From: Trebonia sp963795335 | Lineage (GTDB): Bacteria > Actinomycetota > Actinomycetes > Streptosporangiales > Streptosporangiaceae | Direction: 5' to 3' | Assembly: GCA_963795335.1 (NCBI GenBank) | Contig: CAWCHI010000019.1 | Span: 1-64,000, forward strand | DNA length: 64,000 nucleotides | Part shown: positions 35,871 to 44,724 of the stretch, piece after piece | How positions within the stretch are numbered: position 1 is the stretch's first letter | Layout of the letters: every line of letters begins with the position of its first letter | Notes under the pieces: model-generated | Databases searched by the model: none | Told to the model about the DNA's origin: nothing | The model's input: only the letters and a program-made list of their open reading frames with translations | Program-made: the position numbers and the translations under genes

Positions 35871-37745
35871 TCCCCGTGGGGGGGCGATGGGGGGGCGAAG
35901 CCCCCGCCATGCGCGGGGGGTGCAGGGGGGTCGGCCCCCCGCACGACTCGTGCGGGGGGTGCAGGGGGGTCGCCCCCCCGCACAAGGTCATAGGCCTGCT
36001 GATAGCGCACTGCGTTGTGGGCCCAGGTGCGGTCCCGGGCGACCCAGTCCCGGGCGCTGGCGCCGAGCTTGGCCCGCAGTTCGGGGTGGACCCGGAGCAG
36101 CTCGAGCTGGTCGGCCAGCGCGCCCGCGTCCAGGGGCGGGAACAGCAGCCCGGTCTGCTGGTCGGCCACGATCTCGGCCAGCGCCCGGACCGAGCTGACG
36201 ACGACCGGCAGCCCGCTGGCCATCGCCTCGACCGGCTTGAGCGGGGTGACAAGCTGGCAGACCCGGTCGGGGGTGCGCGGCACGGTGAACACGTCGAGCA
36301 CCGCGTGGTAGTCACGGACCTGGGCCGACGGGACCCGGCCGGTGAAGATGGCGTCGAGCCCGAGCCCGGCCGCCTGGCGCTGCAGCGCGGTCCGCTCGGG
36401 GCCGTCGCCCACGATCAGCGCCCGGGCCGGCGTGCCGCGGTCGCCCAGGATCCTGACCGCCTCCAGCAGCGTGCCGATCCCCTCGTGCGCGACCAGGCTG
36501 GAGACCAGTCCGACGACGTACTCGCCGGGCTGCAGGCCGAGGCGGGCGCGCAGGGCCGAACCCTCCGGCAAGGGCTCGAGGAACTGCTCACTGACCGCGT
36601 TGGGGACGATGACGACCCGCTCGGCGGGCACCCCGCGGGCGATGATCTCCTCCCGCATCGCCTCCCCCAGGGTCACCACGAGGTCGGCCGCGGCCATGCA
36701 GCGCGTCTCCAGCGCCCGGGTCCGGACGTAGCGGTCGCTGCTGGTCAGCTCGGTGCCGGCGTGCCGTGAGAGCCAGGTGTCCTCCCAGAACCCGCGCACC
36801 TCGTAGACGACCGGCAGCCCGGTCGCGTCGCGCAGCGCCAGCGCGATGACCGCGTTGGCGTAGTTGGAGGCGGCGTGCAGCACGGCGGGCGCCAGCCGCC
36901 GGGTCAGCCCGGCGGCGTGCCGCAGGTGGGCCGCGTAGAGCCGGTCCATCCGGCCGGGCATCACCCACGGCAGCAGCCGGTGATAGGGGACGCCGTCGAC
37001 GCTGACGGTGGCCCGCCCGTCGATCGCGCCGGCCGTCACCGGGAAGCCGATCCGGGTAGCGACGTGCGGGTCCATCCCCGCGGCACGCTGCGCGAACGCG
37101 ATCTCCTGGGTCCGGATGGTGTCAGCCGGCACTGGTCGACGGGAGCGCGTCGGTCACGATATGGAGAATTCCTGGCCCGGCGCCAGGGGCCCCGGCCCCG
37201 GCCACCGGGAGAGGCGGCCTGGTCTTGAGGCCGTCTGCCAGCTCAGCCCACAGCGGTTTAACCTCAGCCACCGGGGTCGCCCCCCCGCGAGCAGCACCGT
37301 CCTCCTGCAGGCAGTAAATCTCCGCTTCAAGGGACTGGCGCAGGCGGGCGGCGCGCCAGCCGCGCGCGCCGTCGAGCGCGCCGACCGCGTCAGTCAGGCG
37401 GCCTTCCCGGTAGGCGAGCCGGGCCGCGAGCCGCGGACGCGCGCGGCTGTGCTCCGACAATCGCGCGAGCGCCGACCGGGCGACAGTAGGCTGGTCTACC
37501 GCGAGGCTGAACGCGGCCAGCCGGGCCGGCGATGCTTCCAGGGCGGTAAGCGCGCCCCGCCGGTCCCCCGTGCCCCACAGCGCGGCGGCCCGGCCGTATG
37601 GCCCGGCCAGCCGCACCAGGCCACGCAGCGGGCCCGGCAGCGCCCGGTAGGCGAGCGTCACCGCGCGCACCGGGTCGTCGGTCACGTGCCGCAGCATCAC
37701 GGATGCGGCGAGCACAACCGCTCGCGGAGTCGGCGTTACAGTCAC
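35867..37745 (-). CDS. GT4 glycosyltransferase with N-terminal extension, frame-shifted
   Basis: A glycosyltransferase of about 626 codons after removing one extra base near 37128 (the frame breaks at SAG, where SAGYTIRTQEIAFAQ is expected). Residues 1-185 are an Ala/Arg/Leu-rich helical extension; the GT-B fold starts at GILHIVTDALPSTSAG and contains VVYEVRGFWEDTWLS, RVVIVPNAVSEQFL and the donor-site region CQLVTPLKPVEAMASGLPVVVS. The last 45 residues are a Pro/Ala/Gly repeat created by the adjacent DNA repeat and are probably not functional. GTG 37745 is chosen because it begins the helical region. The gene is divergent from wecB and belongs to the polysaccharide locus. Confidence 0.78.
35913..35983. 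repeat. two G-run/C-run hairpin repeats
   Basis: Two copies of a 32-bp unit (35913-35944 and 35952-35983) begin GCGGGGGGTGCAGGGGGGTC and end with a C6-7 run plus GCAC. Each can form a very stable G/C stem; the runs are also G-quadruplex-capable. They fall inside the 3' end of the minus-strand glycosyltransferase frame and give its Pro/Ala-rich tail. Confidence 0.75.
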
Positions 37746-37805
37746 GCGGGCAGATATTAGCGGCACCCAGCGATAAGACAGGACCGAAGGAGACTCCGAA
37801 GGCCA

Positions 37806-38891
37806 ATGGGCGCGACGATCACGCACGTACTCGGGGCCAGGCCGAACTTCGTCAAGGCGGCTCCGGTCATCCGGGCGCTGGGCGCGCTCGGCCTCGCCCA
37901 GCGGGTGGTGCACACCGGCCAGCACTACGACGAGCGGATGTCGGACGTGTTCTTCGTCCAGCTCGGCCTGCCCAAGCCGGACGTCAACCTCGGGGTCGGC
38001 TCCGGTACCCAGGCCAGGCAGACAGCCGACGTGCTGGTCGGCATGGAGCAGGAGTTCCTCCAGACCCGGCCGTCGCTGGCGATGGTCTACGGTGACGTCA
38101 ACTCCACCGTGGGGGCGGCCCTGGCCGGGGTCAAGCTGGGCGTCCCGCTGGCCCACGTCGAGGCCGGGTTGCGCTCGTTCGACGTCACGATGCCGGAGGA
38201 GATCAACCGGCGGCTCACCGACCAGATCTGCGACCTGCTGTTCTGCACCTCGCCGGAGGCGCTGGGGCACCTGGCCCGGGAGGGCCGCCCGGACAGCGCG
38301 ATGTACCTGGTCGGCAACCCGATGATCGACACCCTGGTCGCCAACCTGGACAAGTTCGACGACGCCGCTGCCCGGGCCGCGTTCGGCCTCGGGGAGCGCA
38401 AGTACGTGGTCGCGACGCTGCACCGGCCCGCCAACGTGGACTCCCCGGAGCGGGCGGCCGAGCTGGTCAAGGCGCTGCACCAGGTCGCCGCCGAGCTCGA
38501 CGTGATCATCCCGCTGCACCCCCGCGGGCGGGCCACCCTGATCGCCGAGGGGCTGCTGGAGGCGCCCCGGATCCATGTGGTCGAGCCGCTGGGCTACATC
38601 GAGTTCATGTCGCTGGTGCGCGGCGCGGCCGCGATCGTGACCGATTCGGGCGGGGTGCAGGAGGAGACTACGCTGCTGCGCGTGCCCTGCCTCACCCTGC
38701 GGCCCAACACCGAGCGGCCGATTACCATCACCAGCGGTTCCAACCGCCTGGTCACCCGGGACGAGCTGGCGGCGGCGGTGCTGCAGGCGTGCGACGCCGG
38801 CCCGTACGCCGGCGAGCTGCCCCCGTTGTGGGACGGCCAGGCCGGACCGCGCATCGCCCGGGCCGTCACCGCCTGGCTGGCCGCCCGATGA
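37806..38891 (+). CDS. wecB: UDP-N-acetylglucosamine 2-epimerase (non-hydrolysing)
   Basis: A 361-residue GT-B-fold epimerase converting UDP-GlcNAc to UDP-ManNAc. Diagnostic motifs are GARPNFVKAAPVI, VYGDVNSTVGAALAG, HVEAGLRSFDVTMPEEINR, ATLHRPANVD and VTDSGGVQEE; the length is normal for WecB/MnaA. It supplies the substrate of the WecC-type dehydrogenase at 34364-35614. ATG 37806 has GAAGGAGA upstream. It starts a four-gene plus-strand unit in which each of the first two junctions overlaps by 4 bp, so the following genes are likely to act on the same polymer. Confidence 0.93.
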   Translation: MGATITHVLGARPNFVKAAPVIRALGALGLAQRVVHTGQHYDERMSDVFFVQLGLPKPDVNLGVGSGTQARQTADVLVGMEQEFLQTRPSLAMVYGDVNSTVGAALAGVKLGVPLAHVEAGLRSFDVTMPEEINRRLTDQICDLLFCTSPEALGHLAREGRPDSAMYLVGNPMIDTLVANLDKFDDAAARAAFGLGERKYVVATLHRPANVDSPERAAELVKALHQVAAELDVIIPLHPRGRATLIAEGLLEAPRIHVVEPLGYIEFMSLVRGAAAIVTDSGGVQEETTLLRVPCLTLRPNTERPITITSGSNRLVTRDELAAAVLQACDAGPYAGELPPLWDGQAGPRIARAVTAWLAAR

Positions 38892-40690
38892 GCGAGACGC
38901 CGGACGCTGACCTGAGCGAGGACGCTGGCCCTGGGTCCGGGACCGGGCTGAGCGCGGACGCCGGCCTGGCGGCCGAACGGGAGCGGCTGTCCCGCCAGCT
39001 GCGCGATACCCGGGTGCAGCTGGCGATGACCGAGACCCGGCTGGCGGCCCTGGAGCAGTCGGCCACGATGCGCTTCGGCCGGACGATCGCCAACGCGGCC
39101 AAGAAGCCGTGGCCGCGCGGCGCGCTGCTGCCGCGCGAGCTGTACAAGCTGTGGCGGGACCGGGGCGCGCCCAAGAGCGGCGCGCAGAACGCGGCCGCCG
39201 CCCTCGCCTCGGCCCAGCTGGCCGACCTGAAGGGGACCGGCGGGCGGTTCCTGTCCCAGCTCACCCCGCCCGGGGTACAGCCCAGCGAAGACCCGGGGCT
39301 GACGCTGGCCGGCCTGGGCGGTGAAACTGGGCTGGTGGTGACCGGGGCGCTGAGCGCGCTCGGCTGCGCCACCCTGGCGCCCGACGCGGTGGTGCACCCG
39401 CTGCTGCCGCACGACGCCGACGTAGTGATCGAGGGCACCGGGGCCGACCTGGTCGTGATTCAGGCCTCGGCCCTGCTGCCGGGCGAGCCGTGGGCCTATG
39501 CGACCGACCCGGCCGCGGCCGACCGCGGCCGCCGGCTGGCCCGGATGATCGTCATGGCCCGTGCCCTGGGCAAGCCGGTCGTTCTGGTCCGGGACGTCCC
39601 CGCTGCGCTGATGCCCGGTATCGGCTGGCTCGCCGCCAGCTGCGACGCGGTCTTCGACGGGGGCCTCGGGGTGCAGCTGGCCCGGTTCAACCCGCTCGGG
39701 CTGGACCCGGCCCGGCCGGCCGCGCCGGTCTACGCGGGCGGGCGTGACCCGCGGGAGGCCCCGGCCGTGCGGGCGCTGCTGGACGCGCTGACCGCGGGCG
39801 ACGACGGTGACGGCACGCCGGCGGCGCTCTGGCTGGCGGGCGCCCGGTCCTGGCGGTCGCTGCCCGCGCTGTACCGGGACCACGCCACGTTCGTCACCGC
39901 GTCGGCCGGACAGGGGCGGGAGCAGGTCGCCAGCGGCGCCCGGGTGATCGGGCCAGTCGGCTCCGGTACCGGCGAGGCGGCAGTGCGGGCCGAGCTCGAA
40001 GCGGCCCAGGCGGCCGTGCCCCTGACGCCGGGCGAGATCCGGGTCCGGCTCCGCGACATCTTCCTCGACCATGCGACCGCCGCCCGGCTGACCGCGCTCG
40101 TCCGGGCCACCGAGCTGCCCGCCGCGCTGGTCAGCGGCCGGCAGATCGCGGCGCTGACATTCGCGGCCAACGCGGCCGAGGCCGCCCGGGTGGCGGCGGC
40201 GCTGCCCGCCCAGCGGCTGCGGCCGGCCGAGCTGATCGCCGCCTGCCCGCCCGGACAGGCGGTGGCGGTGCGCGGCGCGCTGCGGCCGCTGGCCGCGGCC
40301 GGCATCCGGGCCGAGGTCACCGAAACGGCCGGCGAGCCCCCGGCTGGCCGCCCCCAGGACGGCGGGGCCGGCGTCGACTGGCTGCGGCCGCTGGCCCGGC
40401 TGGCCAGCGCCGGCTGGCTGGCGCCGTGGGCCGTGGGTGGCGGGCAGCCCGCTGACTACCTGCTCGACCTGGCCTGCGCGCGCGAGTGCGGACAGGCCGA
40501 CGCGGTCGGTTTCGGCGGCACGGCCTCCGGGGGCGAGTACGAGTTCACCTCGTCGCTGGGGGAACCCGCCCTCGTTCGGGCGAGCCTGCTGCACCCCGGT
40601 GGGCCGACGGCGGCTGACTGGGGTCACCACGGGCTGCGGCTGTTCACGATCGCGCCGTTCACCACCAAGCCGGGCGAGGCCGGCCGGTGA
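38888..40690 (+). CDS. unknown protein of polysaccharide locus, N-terminal coiled coil
   Basis: A 600-residue protein that I do not recognise. ATG 38888 overlaps the wecB stop (ATGA) and its own stop overlaps the next start (GTGA), so translation is coupled to WecB and to a glycosyltransferase. Residues about 27-60 form a coiled coil (ERERLSRQLRDTRVQLAMTE), as often found at the N-terminus of long polysaccharide glycosyltransferases; the segment MRFGRTIANAAKKPWP follows. The middle shows alternating hydrophobic strands (ADLVVIQASALLPGEPWAYA, KPVVLVRDVPAALMPGIGWL) that suggest a GT-B-like Rossmann domain. No signal peptide. A glycosyltransferase or length-control role is inferred only from context. 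Confidence 0.7.
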   Translation: MSETPDADLSEDAGPGSGTGLSADAGLAAERERLSRQLRDTRVQLAMTETRLAALEQSATMRFGRTIANAAKKPWPRGALLPRELYKLWRDRGAPKSGAQNAAAALASAQLADLKGTGGRFLSQLTPPGVQPSEDPGLTLAGLGGETGLVVTGALSALGCATLAPDAVVHPLLPHDADVVIEGTGADLVVIQASALLPGEPWAYATDPAAADRGRRLARMIVMARALGKPVVLVRDVPAALMPGIGWLAASCDAVFDGGLGVQLARFNPLGLDPARPAAPVYAGGRDPREAPAVRALLDALTAGDDGDGTPAALWLAGARSWRSLPALYRDHATFVTASAGQGREQVASGARVIGPVGSGTGEAAVRAELEAAQAAVPLTPGEIRVRLRDIFLDHATAARLTALVRATELPAALVSGRQIAALTFAANAAEAARVAAALPAQRLRPAELIAACPPGQAVAVRGALRPLAAAGIRAEVTETAGEPPAGRPQDGGAGVDWLRPLARLASAGWLAPWAVGGGQPADYLLDLACARECGQADAVGFGGTASGGEYEFTSSLGEPALVRASLLHPGGPTAADWGHHGLRLFTIAPFTTKPGEAGR

Positions 40691-42996
40691 CCGGATTCCA
40701 GGAAAAGGAGGGACCGGCAGTGGCCGGATCCAGACCACGCGCGCTGGTCTACGGTGACGTCGACCTGAACCTGCTCGACGGCTCGGCCATCTGGCTCCAG
40801 TCGGTCACCCAGGCCCTGGTCGCCGCCGGGTGCGCGGTCACCCTGGTGCTCAAGGCCCCGGTCCGCACCGACCGGCTGGTCGCGCCGCTGCGCGAGCTGG
40901 CCGAGGTGACCATCAGGTCGCCGCACGCCGAGCAGCTGCTGCCGGGGCTGACCGAGGCGTCGCTCACGGTCGCGCAGGCGGTCGCGGTGCTGGCCGCGGT
41001 CGACGGGGCTGGGTCCGGAGGGGCTGGGTCCGGCGGGGCGGGGCAGCATGACCTGGTGGTGCTGCGCGGACGCGGGCTGGTGTCGGCCGCCGCGCGCGAC
41101 GGCGCCTTCGACGGGCGGCTGTGGTCCTACCTGACCGACGTGCCCCAGGCCGTCCCCGCGGTCACGTCCCAGGCGGCGGAGGACCTCACCCTGATCGCCC
41201 GGGCCTCGCGGTACCTGCTGTGCCAGACGGAGGAGCTGCGCTGCTTCCTCGAAGGGTCGGTCGCTGCCGCCTGCGGCAAGTCGGTGCTGTTCCCGCCGGT
41301 GCTGCCCGCCCTCGACATCAGGCGCGACCCCGGGCGGAAGGCCGGCCACCCGCTCAAGCTGGTCTACACGGGCAAGTTCGCGCCCCGGTGGAACACGCTG
41401 GAGATGACGGAGCTGCCCGCCCTGCTGGCGAGCCGCGGGGTCAGCGCCGAGGTCCACATGGTCGGCGACAAGGTCCACGACGACCCGCGCGACCCGTCTT
41501 ACCGCAAGCGGATGCGCGGCGCCCTGGGCGAGGTCGGAGAGCCGGCCGTCCCCGGGGTGATATGGCACGGCGGGCAGCCGCGGGCCGAGGCGATGCGGCT
41601 GGCGGCCGAGGGCGACGTCGGGCTGTCGTGGCGTCACCCGGAGCTCGACGCCTCGCTCGAGCTGTCGACCAAGGTGCTCGAGTTCGGCCAGCTCGGCCTG
41701 CCGGTGATCCTCAACCGGACGCCGATGCACGAGGCGCTCCTCGGGGCCGACTACCCGCTGTTCGCGGCCTCGCTCGACGACGTGGCCGACGTGGCGGCGG
41801 CCGCGCTCGACCCGGCCGTCTTCGCCCTCGCGGCCGGGCGGACGTCGGCCGCGGCGGCGTCCTTCGCCCTCGACCAGGCCGCCGCGCGGCTGGACACCTA
41901 CCTGCGGCGGTCCGTCCCGGCCGTCGCCCCGGCCGGCTCCGGTTCGGGCGCGGCCCCGCTGAAGGTGGTCATCGCCGGGCACGACCTCAAGTTCTTCACC
42001 CCGCTGATCGCCTACTTCCGGCTCCAGCCCGGACTGGACGTCCGGGTCGACCAGTGGGCGGCGCTGGGCGAGCACGACGAGGCGGCCTCGCGCGAGCTGG
42101 CCGCGTGGGCCGACGTGGTCATCTGCGAGTGGTGCGGCCCCAACGCGGTCTGGTACTCGCGGCACAAGCGCCGCGATGCCCGCCTGCTGGTGCACCTGCA
42201 CCGCTTCGAGCTCTACTCGCCCTACCCCAAGCAGGTCCGGACGGGCAGCGTGGAGCGGGTGATCTGCGTGTCGGAGCATTACGCGCGGCTGACCCGGGAG
42301 CACACGCACTTCGACGCCGCGAAGATCACCGTCGTGCCCAACCCGCTGGACATCTCGCAACTGGACCGGCCGAAGCTGGACGGGGCCCGGTTCAACCTCG
42401 GCATGATCAGCGTCGCGGAGTCGCGCAAGCGGCTCGACCTCGGGCTCGACGTGCTGGAGGAGCTGCGCCGGGACGACGACCGTTACACGCTGTCGGTCAA
42501 GTCGGCCATGCCCTGGGAGCACTGGTGGGTCTGGCAGCACCCGGAGGAGCGCCAGCACTTTTCCGATGCCTTCCGCCGGGTGCAGCGCTCCCCGCTGCTG
42601 CGCGACGCGGTCGTGTTCGACGACGCCGGGCCGGACGTCCCGGCCTGGCTCCGGCGAATCGGCTTCGTCTTGTCCACCAGCAACGACGAGTCGTTCCACG
42701 TGTCCCCGGCCGAGGGCATGGCGTCCCGCGCGGTGCCGGTGATCCGGCACTGGCCCGGCGCCGAGACGATCTACGACCGCCGCTGGATCCGGGAGAACCC
42801 GCGCGAGATGGCGGCCGCGGTGGCCGCCCTGGCGGCGCCCGGCGACTGGGAGGCCGCCCGCCAGGTCGCCTACCAGCACGTGCAGGCGTTCGACCTGGAG
42901 ACGGTGTGCCGGGCCTGGCACCGGCTGATCCAGGGGGAACCCGCGGCCGGGCCGGACCAGCAGCTGTCCGGTGCCCGCGCCGGCGCCTCGCGCTGA
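40687..42996 (+). CDS. two-domain glycosyltransferase (GT4-like pair)
   Basis: A 769-residue protein with two GT-B-like modules. Module 1 (about 18-410) has ALVYGDVDLNLLDGSAIW, LKLVYTGKFAPRWNTLEM and LELSTKVLEFGQLGLPVILNR. Module 2 (about 420-760) has LKVVIAGHDLKFFTPLI, ITVVPNPLDISQLDRP, and FVLSTSNDESFHVSPAEGMASRAVPVI, with the ExxE-type donor motif. It could make a repeating disaccharide by two successive transfers. GTG 40687 overlaps the stop of the upstream gene; a second GTG at 40720 is possible. A short Gly/Ser-rich duplication near residue 107-117 is a linker. It sits in the wecB operon. Confidence 0.85.
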   Translation: MTGFQEKEGPAVAGSRPRALVYGDVDLNLLDGSAIWLQSVTQALVAAGCAVTLVLKAPVRTDRLVAPLRELAEVTIRSPHAEQLLPGLTEASLTVAQAVAVLAAVDGAGSGGAGSGGAGQHDLVVLRGRGLVSAAARDGAFDGRLWSYLTDVPQAVPAVTSQAAEDLTLIARASRYLLCQTEELRCFLEGSVAAACGKSVLFPPVLPALDIRRDPGRKAGHPLKLVYTGKFAPRWNTLEMTELPALLASRGVSAEVHMVGDKVHDDPRDPSYRKRMRGALGEVGEPAVPGVIWHGGQPRAEAMRLAAEGDVGLSWRHPELDASLELSTKVLEFGQLGLPVILNRTPMHEALLGADYPLFAASLDDVADVAAAALDPAVFALAAGRTSAAAASFALDQAAARLDTYLRRSVPAVAPAGSGSGAAPLKVVIAGHDLKFFTPLIAYFRLQPGLDVRVDQWAALGEHDEAASRELAAWADVVICEWCGPNAVWYSRHKRRDARLLVHLHRFELYSPYPKQVRTGSVERVICVSEHYARLTREHTHFDAAKITVVPNPLDISQLDRPKLDGARFNLGMISVAESRKRLDLGLDVLEELRRDDDRYTLSVKSAMPWEHWWVWQHPEERQHFSDAFRRVQRSPLLRDAVVFDDAGPDVPAWLRRIGFVLSTSNDESFHVSPAEGMASRAVPVIRHWPGAETIYDRRWIRENPREMAAAVAALAAPGDWEAARQVAYQHVQAFDLETVCRAWHRLIQGEPAAGPDQQLSGARAGASR

Positions 42997-43001
42997 CGGC
43001 G

Positions 43002-44710
43002 ATGCACTTCACCCTGGCGGTCAGCGCCACGACCACGCAACGCTGCGCGGAGCTGACCGCGCGGGCGCGGGACGCCGACCCGGCGCTGCTGCCGGCCCCG
43101 GGCCGGCCGTCATCGCCTGGCGCTCCCCCGACGGGTGCGCGGCGCTGCTGCACTGGGGTGTGCCCGGCGGGAGCTCGCCCGGCGAGGGTTCGCCCGGCGG
43201 CGAGGCCGGAGCGCGCGACTGGGCCTACCCGCAGTTGCCCGCAGCTCTCCCGGGCAGGGCGCGGGCCACGTCCCGGGCCGGCACGATCTGGGCCGTGACG
43301 GCGGCCGACGGGAGCGCGCGGGTCGGTGCCCGCACCGCCGTCACCCGGGTCGACCCGGTCTACCGGGCCGAGGTGCCGGGGGCGGTCATCGTGGCCGACC
43401 GGGCAGCCTGGGCCGCCTGGGCGGCGTCACGGCTGGACGACCATGACCCGCGGCTCACCTGCGCGCTGCTCGGTCCCGGCTTCCCGCTCGGCTCGGTGAC
43501 CCCGTTCAGCGGGGTGTCGGCGCTGCCGCCGGCGACGACGCTCGACCTGATCGGCGGCGCCTGCCGGGTCTGGCCGGAGTCCCCCGGTGAGCAGGCCGGC
43601 CCCGGACGGCTGACGCTGGCGGACGGCGCCCGGGAAGTCGCCGCGGCCCTGACCGCGGCCGTCACCCCGCTAGCCGCGGCCGGGGCGCCAGTCCAGCTCA
43701 GCCTGACCGGCGGCCGGGACAGCAGGCTCGTCGCGGCTGCCCTGGCGGCAGCCGGGGTCCCGGTGGCGGCGAGCACGCACGGCTTCGCCGATCACCCCGA
43801 CGTGGTGGTCGCGACCGAGGTCGCCCGCCGGCTGGGCCTCGAGCACACCGTGCGCACGCCGGCCGCCCCGGGCCAGAAGGTCGACGTGCTCGGCCGGATC
43901 CGCGCGACGGTGCTGGTGGCCGACGGCATGCTGTCCGCGTTCGAGAACGTCGGCCGGCCTGACCCGGCCGCCACCGAGGTCATCACCGCGGGCGGGCACG
44001 GCGGGGAGCTGCTGCGCGGCGGGTACGCCGAGACCGCGGCGCTGCCCGGCGGGCCGCGTACGGGGCTGCGGGCGGCCACCCACCCGGCCCGGCAGGCGGC
44101 CCGCGCGGCCGAGCTGCTGCGCCGTCTCACGACCCGGCACCTGGGCCTGGTCCGGCGCGGCCCGGCCGCGGGCTACACCGCCTCACTCGCTCCCTGGGGG
44201 GCCGCCCTGGCCCGCCGCCCGCTGGCCGCGCTGGACGACTTCTACCTGGTCAACCGGGCGGGCCGGTGGTCGGCGGCCGCCCGGCAGGCCTACCTGCTGC
44301 GCGAGTCCCTGGTCCAGCCGCTGTTCGACGACCGGGTCGTCCGCGCCGCCCGCGCCGTCCCCCTGTCCGACCGGGTCAGTGGCGCCTTGTCGGCGGCGGT
44401 GCTGGCCGAGCTGTCCCCCGCGCTGACTGACGTGCCGCTGGCGGGAAAGCCCCCGGCGGGCACCCCGGCCCCGTTCGACTGGCGGCGGCAGTACGGCGAG
44501 GAAGTCGCCGCCTTCCTGCGCGGCTACATCCTCGACCTCGGCCGCACCGGCGGCCTGTTCGACGTGCTCCGCCGTCCGGAGGTGGAGCGCCTGCTCGCGG
44601 TTCCCGGCGCGGACCGCGCCACCGTGTGGGCGCTGGCCACCCTCGCCTGCCTGTACTCCGGTGACTACCGGCACGCCCGCGAGGCCACCCCGCGGCTGCC
44701 CGTCAGCTGA
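43002..44710 (+). CDS. asparagine-synthetase-like ATP pyrophosphatase, frame-shifted
   Basis: About 570 codons after correcting one shift near 43105. The C-terminal ATP-PPase domain is clear: PP-loop SLTGGRDSRLVAAALAAAG, then FADHPDVVVATEVARRLGLEH and ITAGGHGGELLRGGY. The N-terminus (MHFTLAVSATTTQRCAELTA) has the position of an Ntn glutaminase domain but no Cys2, so glutamine hydrolysis is unlikely and free ammonia or another nucleophile may be used. The start ATG 43002 follows the glycosyltransferase stop by 5 bp. In a locus that makes a uronic acid (ManNAcA), amidation of the carboxylate is an attractive inferred role. Similar genes occur in other surface-polysaccharide clusters. Confidence 0.8.
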
Positions 44711-44724
44711 CCGCCAGGCCGGTC

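Noticed and set aside
35715..35983. CRISPR array
   Set aside because: Repeat copies are few, unequal in length and spacing, lack unique spacers of constant size, and no cas genes are present.
38594..40738. Open frame of about 714 codons on the minus strand opposite the wecB operon
   Set aside because: Low-complexity Gly/Arg/Pro sequence without any family feature; the plus-strand genes have overlapping starts and clear domains.
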